64,000 bases of DNA from Catenisphaera adipataccumulans (GTDB lineage: Bacteria > Bacillota_I > Bacilli_A > Erysipelotrichales > Erysipelotrichaceae), in the NCBI RefSeq assembly GCF_014202755.1, contig NZ_JACHHK010000001.1, positions 248,001-312,000 of the forward strand, in the 5' to 3' direction. A model generated the notes under the pieces. It was not told the origin of the DNA. It did not search any database and saw only the letters and a program-made list of their open reading frames with translations. Below, in pieces: positions 59,032-64,000 of this stretch. The translations under genes and the position numbers were made by a program. Every line of letters starts with the position of its first letter. Position 1 is the stretch's first letter.

Positions 59032-59432
59032 TCACCCTGATTTTTATACTTCGATCTCCTCTACTCTTAATCAGGATGTACCCTTTTTTTTCTGATCCTT
59101 CGGTTTTTTCGAAATCCCTATCAGGAACATGCCTGTTCTTAATTTGAGTTCCTTCATCACTTCGATATCTTGCCTTGGATCTTTCTTTTTTTATCACCCT
59201 GACCTTCATTTTCGGAATATCTCAATTCGTACCTTCTTTCCGTCAGGATGTTTCCATTTTTTAGAAATCAACCGGTTTTTTCGAATCACCTATCAAGAAC
59301 ATTCCTTTTTATTATTCTGAGTTCTTTCATTTCATCGATATCTTGCCTTCGATTTCGTTTTCTGTCACCCTGATCTCAATTTTGGGAATATCTCAATTCT
59401 TACTTTCTCTCATCAGGATGTTTCCATTTTTT
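59032..59432. repeat. Tandem repeats of about 170 bp in a gene-free region
   Basis: The ~850 bp between murI and hisE contain no convincing gene. Two full units (from 59032 and 59194) and one partial (from 59365) share TCACCCTGA, CAGGATGT (59072, 59244, 59414), GGTTTTTTCGAA, CTATCA-GAACAT and TCGATATCTTGCCTT at regular spacing. Units are imperfect. The CATCCTGA and TCAGGGTGA blocks of each unit can pair. The strip is purine-rich on the minus strand. Confidence 0.85.
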
Positions 59433-59518
59433 TGATGTGCCCAGAGAACCATGGATCTCACAGAGATTTTTTTACCTCTCTGTTATAACCATCTTTCTTT
59501 GTTCATCTTCATCTTAGC

Positions 59519-59545
59519 ATAAAAAATCCGGCCTGCAAGCCGGAT
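59519..59545 (-). terminator. Terminator of the his operon
   Basis: Stem ATCCGGC/GCCGGAT followed by TTTTTT on the minus strand, about 50 nt after hisE. Confidence 0.83.
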
Positions 59546-59597
59546 GGAAAAGTCTGTTAATTTTTCGGAAAACTATGAAAATTTTCTGTAAATTTTT

Positions 59598-59921
59598 TTA
59601 ATATCTGGTGATTGGTTTTCGTTCTGGTTTTAAATTGTGCGTCTTAGCATTCCGCTGCGCGACCACTTTATTGACATCCTCCAGCGTGATGCCTTTTTCC
59701 GCCATCAGCACCAGGACATGATATAACAAGTCATTGATCTCATTGACCTGATCTGCTTTTGTCTGATGCAAAGCGGCGATGATCACCTCTGTGCATTCTT
59801 CTCCGACTTTTTTCAATATCTTCTCTTCGCCTTTTTCAAAAAGATACGTCGTGTAGCTTCCTTCTTCCGGATTGGCTTTGCGGTCCAAAATTGTCTGATA
59901 CATTTCTTCCAATTCGTTCAT
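59598..59921 (-). CDS. hisE: Phosphoribosyl-ATP pyrophosphohydrolase
   Basis: 107 residues, all-alpha MazG-like fold: EGSYTTYLFEKGEEKILKK, GEECTEVIIAA with metal-binding Glu residues. Second step of histidine synthesis. Separate from HisI here, 1 nt after the hisI stop. Last gene of the his operon. Confidence 0.95.
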   Translation of the reverse strand: MNELEEMYQTILDRKANPEEGSYTTYLFEKGEEKILKKVGEECTEVIIAALHQTKADQVNEINDLLYHVLVLMAEKGITLEDVNKVVAQRNAKTHNLKPERKPITRY

Positions 59922-59922
59922 C

Positions 59923-60249
59923 TTATATTTCCTTTCCGTCGAGATCCCGATAAAAACAGCTGTAATGGCCCGTATGGCACGCCGCTCCGTCCTGGATCAC
60001 TTCCAGCAGGATCGTATCTGCGTCGCAGTCAACGTAAATATTCTGTACGTGCTGATAATGGCCGCTGGTTTCTCCTTTTGTCCACAGTTCCTGCCGGCTG
60101 CGCGACCAATAGGTCGCCAGACCGGTATCCAATGTCTTCTGCAGACTGGCCTCATTCATATATCCTAACATCAATACTTGTCCGGATTTCACATCTTGTA
60201 CGATGCACGGCACCAAACCGCCGCCTTTTTCAAAATCGATCTTGATCAT
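59923..60249 (-). CDS. hisI: Phosphoribosyl-AMP cyclohydrolase
   Basis: 108 residues with metal motif [20 protein letters not shown] and [11 protein letters not shown]. Third step of histidine synthesis. ATG overlaps the hisF stop as ATGA. Confidence 0.96.
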   Translation of the reverse strand: MIKIDFEKGGGLVPCIVQDVKSGQVLMLGYMNEASLQKTLDTGLATYWSRSRQELWTKGETSGHYQHVQNIYVDCDADTILLEVIQDGAACHTGHYSCFYRDLDGKEI

Positions 60250-61007
60250 ATGCGTACCGGAATTCCTTTCTGATCCAAATACTGTTTCACATCCTGCACC
60301 GTCAGTTCCCCATAGTGAAACAGACTGGCAGCTAAAGCTGCATCGGCTGCTTCCTGGGCAAAAACATCGTAGAAATGTTCAAGCTTTCCGCAGCCGCCGC
60401 TGGCAATCACCGGCACATTCACCCGATCACGGACCGCTTTGCAGAAGGTAAGATCATAGCCGTCTTTGGTCCCGTCGGTATCCATGCTTGTCAGCAGGAT
60501 CTCTCCGGCGCCTAACGCAACGCCGCGGTCGATCCATTCCAACGCGTCCATTCCGGTATCGATGCGGCCGCCGTTGATGACGACATTCCAGCCGGAACCA
60601 TCCGGACGCATCCGGCCGTCGACCGCCAGTACGATACATTGGTCACCGAAGATCCGTGCTCCTTCTCGGATCAGTTCGGGATCGCGGACCGCTGCACTGT
60701 TTAAACTGATCTTATCCGCACCGGCCCGTAAGATCCGCCGGATATCCTCGATGGTCCGGATGCCGCCGCCGACCGTAAACGGAATAAAGATCTGCTGCGC
60801 AACTTGTTCTACCACACGCACCATCGTATCCCGATGTTCATGCGTGGCGGTAATATCCAAAAAGACCAGTTCATCGGCCCCTTGTTCATAGTACATGCGG
60901 GCCAGCTCCACCGGATCGCCGACTTCTTTCAGCCCGACAAAGTTGATCCCTTTGACGACTTTCCCGTCTTTGACATCCAGGCAGGGAATGATTCTTTTTG
61001 TCAACAT
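60246..61007 (-). CDS. hisF: Imidazole glycerol phosphate synthase, cyclase subunit
   Basis: 253-residue beta/alpha barrel. [13 protein letters not shown] with the first catalytic Asp, [26 protein letters not shown] with the second Asp, [12 protein letters not shown]. Works with HisH. Confidence 0.97.
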   Translation of the reverse strand: MLTKRIIPCLDVKDGKVVKGINFVGLKEVGDPVELARMYYEQGADELVFLDITATHEHRDTMVRVVEQVAQQIFIPFTVGGGIRTIEDIRRILRAGADKISLNSAAVRDPELIREGARIFGDQCIVLAVDGRMRPDGSGWNVVINGGRIDTGMDALEWIDRGVALGAGEILLTSMDTDGTKDGYDLTFCKAVRDRVNVPVIASGGCGKLEHFYDVFAQEAADAALAASLFHYGELTVQDVKQYLDQKGIPVRI

Positions 61008-61010
61008 AGT

Positions 61011-61730
61011 TTATCCCTCCTTGCATAAAGCAATGGCTTCATTCAGATCCAGCGTATGCGCATAAATCGATTTACCGACGATGGCACCGTAGATATTCAA
61101 TTCTTTCAATGCGCGAATATGGGAAAGGTCCCGGATGCCGCCGCTGGCCGTGATCTGGATCGAAACGGCCTCTTTCAGCTGCTTCAGCATATCTAAATTC
61201 GGTCCCTGCAGCGTACCGTCAGTTTGGATATCCGTAAAAATGATCGTCTGCACACCGAGGCTTTCCATCTTTTTCGCAAAATCCAGATAATACAGCTGAC
61301 TGTCTTCCAGCCAGCCGGAGCCCTGCACATAGCCATTCTTGCAGTCCAGACCGACTGCGATCTTTTCGCCATAACGGTTCACCGCGCTTTTGACCAGTTC
61401 TTCATCGTGCATGGCCGCCGTTCCCAGGATCACACGGGAGACGCCTCGTTCCAAATAAAACGAAATATCATCCATGGTCCGGATCCCGCCGCCGACTTCG
61501 ACCGGCACGCGTACCGACTGGGCCGTTTTGCAGATCAAGGCTGCATTTTCTTTCTTGCCTGTCTTGGCGCCGTCCAGATCGACCATGTGAATATAATCGG
61601 CATGCGCCTGTTCAAACATTTTTGCGATCTCGGCGACGCTTTCGCCGACGATTTCCTTCTTCCCGTAGTCCCCCTGATACAGCCGTACAGGTTTTTGGTC
61701 AATAATATCAATTGCCGGTAATACGATCAT
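61011..61730 (-). CDS. hisA: ProFAR isomerase
   Basis: 239-residue barrel. LPAIDIIDQKPVRLYQGDYGKK, VEVGGGIRTMDDI, FTDIQTDGTLQGPN, ITASGGIRDL. Isomerises ProFAR to PRFAR before HisHF. Its stop is 3 nt before hisF. Confidence 0.96.
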   Translation of the reverse strand: MIVLPAIDIIDQKPVRLYQGDYGKKEIVGESVAEIAKMFEQAHADYIHMVDLDGAKTGKKENAALICKTAQSVRVPVEVGGGIRTMDDISFYLERGVSRVILGTAAMHDEELVKSAVNRYGEKIAVGLDCKNGYVQGSGWLEDSQLYYLDFAKKMESLGVQTIIFTDIQTDGTLQGPNLDMLKQLKEAVSIQITASGGIRDLSHIRALKELNIYGAIVGKSIYAHTLDLNEAIALCKEG

Positions 61731-62341
61731 CCGAATTCCTCCACGTAATATTGTAAAATTTTCAAACCATCCGGTCCGCTTTTTTCCGGATGAAACTGGC
61801 AGCCAAGCACATGATCGGCTGCGACCATTCCGGGCACTTTCAGCGGCCCGTATTCACAATAGCCCCACAATTGGGCGGGATCATACTCCTGTGCATAGTA
61901 CGAATGCACGAAATAAACATAAGGATCGTGACCAAGCTGTTGATGGATCGGATTGGGCTCGGCTTGTTTTAATTGATTCCAGCCGATATGCGGAATGCGC
62001 AGATGCTCCGCTTCCATCTTCACGATCCGGCCTTTTAAGAAGCCGAACCCCTCGGTATAGCCATTTTCTTCTCCGGATTCAAACATCACCTGCATGCCCA
62101 GACAGATCCCGAGCAGCGGTTTTTTATCTTCATTGACCATCTTCTTGATTGGTTCATACAAGCCAGCCTCGTGGATGTTTTTCATACAGTCTTTGAATGC
62201 ACCGACCCCTGGCAGGATCAGCTTTTCGCAGACAGCCAGCTGCGCCGGATCACCGGTGATGACACAATCATGTCCAAGGGCACGGAGCGCGTTTTCCACG
62301 CTGCGCAGATTGCCCATGCCGTAATCGATGACCCCGATCAT
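61727..62341 (-). CDS. hisH: Imidazole glycerol phosphate synthase, glutaminase subunit
   Basis: 204 residues, class I glutamine amidotransferase: nucleophile Cys in GICLGMQVMF, His and Glu in CQFHPEKSG. Supplies ammonia to HisF. Overlaps hisA and hisB by 4 nt each. Confidence 0.97.
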   Translation of the reverse strand: MIGVIDYGMGNLRSVENALRALGHDCVITGDPAQLAVCEKLILPGVGAFKDCMKNIHEAGLYEPIKKMVNEDKKPLLGICLGMQVMFESGEENGYTEGFGFLKGRIVKMEAEHLRIPHIGWNQLKQAEPNPIHQQLGHDPYVYFVHSYYAQEYDPAQLWGYCEYGPLKVPGMVAADHVLGCQFHPEKSGPDGLKILQYYVEEFG

Positions 62342-62919
62342 ACCAGCACTCCTTTGGAGGACGACACGGTATCGCCGGTGACTTTTACTGCCTGTTTCAT
62401 CGCATGGCCAAGCGCTTTGAAGATGGCTTCGATCTTATGATGATCGTTGGTGCCGTAATAGACATTGACATGCAGAGTAATGCCGGCAGCAACCGCAAAC
62501 GCACGCAGGAATTCTTCCGTCATTTCACATGAGAATGTCCCGACCGTATCCCGGGTCAGATCACAATGATAGACCAGATACGGCCGGCCGCTGATATCCA
62601 GCGTCACGTTGGCCAATGTTTCGTCCATCGGGCAGTTGAATGAGCCATAGCGCTCGATACCGATTTTATTTCCCAGCGCCTTGCGGACGGCTTCGCCTAA
62701 AACAATGCCGCAGTCTTCGACGGTGTGATGGTCATCCACATTCAAATCGCCGTGGGCGACCATTTTTAAATCAATTTTAGAATGAAAGGAAAACAACGTC
62801 AGCATGTGATCAAAAAACCCGATACCGGTATCGACAACGGCATCGCCTCTGCCGTCCAGATTCACTTCACATTTGATCCGAGTTTCTTTGGTGTTACGTT
62901 CTACATCTGCTTTTCTCAT
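62338..62919 (-). CDS. hisB: Imidazoleglycerol-phosphate dehydratase
   Basis: 193 residues, monofunctional IGPD. Metal-binding FFDHMLTLFSFH, DDHHTVEDCG and repeat AFAVAAGITLHVN, GTNDHHKIEAIFKALG. No fused phosphatase domain, the usual Gram-positive form. Overlaps neighbours by 4 nt. Confidence 0.97.
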   Translation of the reverse strand: MRKADVERNTKETRIKCEVNLDGRGDAVVDTGIGFFDHMLTLFSFHSKIDLKMVAHGDLNVDDHHTVEDCGIVLGEAVRKALGNKIGIERYGSFNCPMDETLANVTLDISGRPYLVYHCDLTRDTVGTFSCEMTEEFLRAFAVAAGITLHVNVYYGTNDHHKIEAIFKALGHAMKQAVKVTGDTVSSSKGVLV

Positions 62920-63947
62920 TTTCCGAACCTTCTTTCATATTCCTCCAGTACATGAAGGACCATTTGATTCTCTGCCGAACTGCCGATCGACAGCCGGAAA
63001 GCCGGACTGTCATAATTCCGGATCACGATACCGGCCTGTTCAAACAAAGCCAGCAGTTCCGGTTTATGGTCACAGCGGCCGTAAATAAAGTTGGCAGCGC
63101 TGGGATAGAAACGGAACGACTGGAAGTCTTTGATCGCATCGTACATCTGATCACGTTCCGCTTTCGTTTCGGCAATTTTTCCCTCAAAACGCTCAGCGTG
63201 ATTCAAAACAATTGTACCGATCTTGCGGCTGACAGAATTTAATGCATATGGCACAAAACTGCTGCGCAGTTCCGGGATCTTCTTTTTCGATGTCACCAGG
63301 AAGCCCAGCCGGCAAGCCGCCAGCTGATAGGCTTTGGATAACGTGCGGGTGACAAATAAATTCTCAAAGTTCTCGACTTCATGAAGCATCGAATGTGAAC
63401 TGAATTCCATATAAGCTTCATCCACGATGACCGGGATCGGCGCAAATCCTTCAACGATCTTCTTGACTTCATCGACCTTTAAAACATGCCCGGTCGGATT
63501 GTTCGGATTACTGAAAACCACCAGATCCACGGGGCGTTGTTTGCCGGTTTGAATGAAATCATCAATATCAAAGGAACCGTCCTCATTGATTTCATATTTG
63601 AAAACATCCGCTTCATAAGTGCTCGCATAATAATCGAACATCGAAAAATCTAAACTGTAGGTATAAAGCGTCTTGCCTTTTCCCAGATAACGCCCGATCA
63701 AAAACCCGAGCATCTGATCGGAACCATTGCCGGCCATGACTTGATCAGCATCGATGCCTTTGGCTTTGGCATATGCTGCCTCCAGTTCATGCTCCGTTTC
63801 CGACGGATAACGGTTAAACGCGATCGTCGGCATAGCTTCCTGAATTTCTGCGATGATATCGTCATCCAGATTTTCAGATGATTCGTTGGCATTCAGCAGG
63901 ATACCTTCCTGTTTTGCGGCAGTATAACTTTGGATCTTCTTACTCAT
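62916..63947 (-). CDS. hisC: Histidinol-phosphate aminotransferase
   Basis: 343-residue PLP enzyme. FSNPNNPTGHV, IVDEAYMEF, Schiff-base Lys in TRTLSKAYQLAACRLG. The ATG overlaps the end of hisD by 8 nt. Substrate assigned from operon. Confidence 0.96.
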   Translation of the reverse strand: MSKKIQSYTAAKQEGILLNANESSENLDDDIIAEIQEAMPTIAFNRYPSETEHELEAAYAKAKGIDADQVMAGNGSDQMLGFLIGRYLGKGKTLYTYSLDFSMFDYYASTYEADVFKYEINEDGSFDIDDFIQTGKQRPVDLVVFSNPNNPTGHVLKVDEVKKIVEGFAPIPVIVDEAYMEFSSHSMLHEVENFENLFVTRTLSKAYQLAACRLGFLVTSKKKIPELRSSFVPYALNSVSRKIGTIVLNHAERFEGKIAETKAERDQMYDAIKDFQSFRFYPSAANFIYGRCDHKPELLALFEQAGIVIRNYDSPAFRLSIGSSAENQMVLHVLEEYERRFGK

Positions 63948-64000
63948 TTTCCATCCTCACTTTCACGGCATTCGCATGTGCATCCAGATGTTCTTCCTTG
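63940..64000 (-). CDS. hisD: Histidinol dehydrogenase, C-terminal end only
   Basis: Last 19 codons before TAA read KEEHLDAHANAVKVRMENE, the typical HisD ending (DAHANAVxxR). The rest lies beyond the window. It places hisD just upstream of hisC. Confidence 0.85.
   Translation of the reverse strand, partial: KEEHLDAHANAVKVRMENE

Noticed and set aside
59000..59209. 69-codon frame on the minus strand within the tandem repeats
   Set aside because: No ribosome binding site, and the equivalent frame in the next repeat is broken by stops; it follows from purine-rich repeats.

Overview
The window reads as chromosomal DNA of a low- to moderate-GC Gram-positive bacterium (Bacillota), most likely of the Erysipelotrichaceae or a close relative. 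The evidence is the gene order pgsA-cinA-recA, infC-rpmI-rplT with an L20-type leader, a T-box leader, CIRCE sites, GlpP antitermination, strong AGGAGG ribosome binding sites and dense operons with 1-8 nt overlaps. I see no phage, IS element, CRISPR array or rRNA. The genus call is an inference, because no database search was possible.

Layout. 1-4.7 kb: tail of a SAM methyltransferase, then metNIQ plus a coupled ferredoxin under a T-box, and a decayed imidazolonepropionase-like gene. 4.8-11.1 kb: an alpha/beta hydrolase, pncB-pncA (NAD salvage), rodZ-like-pgsA-cinA-recA, and tRNA-Thr. 11.1-21 kb: deoC-manA-rmlD-like-deoR operon, a DUF349 protein, ktrBA potassium uptake, a PcrA/UvrD-like helicase and an ECF S-component. 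21-31.4 kb: ferredoxin, a thioesterase-methyltransferase fusion, flavodoxin plus DUF3793 with iron-type operators and a candidate small RNA, HAD phosphatases, an NlpC/P60 protein, an RNA methyltransferase, htpG with two CIRCE-like sites, panE and ydcF. 31.5-35.4 kb: glpP and its glycerol-3-phosphate dehydrogenase operon. 35.4-37.6 kb: ABC-2 exporter divergent from a C_GCAxxG_C_C protein, sharing two CsoR-type operators. 37.6-41.2 kb: fluC remnant, a very acidic repeat protein and an M29 aminopeptidase. 41.2-44.5 kb: feoAAB plus a Cys-rich membrane protein, divergent from an HMA-domain protein. 44.6-49 kb: translation genes, an XRE regulator with a membrane protein, AmmeMemoRadiSam genes and tRNA-Lys. 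49.1-51.9 kb: egsA/araM, araL-like and rpiB-like genes behind a cluster of short repeats. 51.9-56.5 kb: four Cof-type HAD phosphatases interleaved with thyA and folA. 56.6-58.7 kb: M18 aminopeptidase and murI. 58.7-59.6 kb: gene-free tandem repeats. 59.6-64 kb: his operon (hisDCBHAFIE).

How it fits together. Several units look like one iron economy: feo import, flavodoxin and a possible regulatory RNA share GTTAG-N6-CTAAC palindromes, and two ferredoxins and an Fe-S RNA methyltransferase are nearby. NAD(P) recycling appears three times (pncB, pncA, cinA). Nucleotide metabolism (thyA, folA, deoC) is accompanied by many HAD phosphatases that may act in metabolite clean-up. The least explained parts are the candidate small RNA (about 23408-23637), the ~170-bp tandem repeats (59032-59432), the repeat cluster before egsA (49135-49346) and a 39-bp palindrome (46592-46630).
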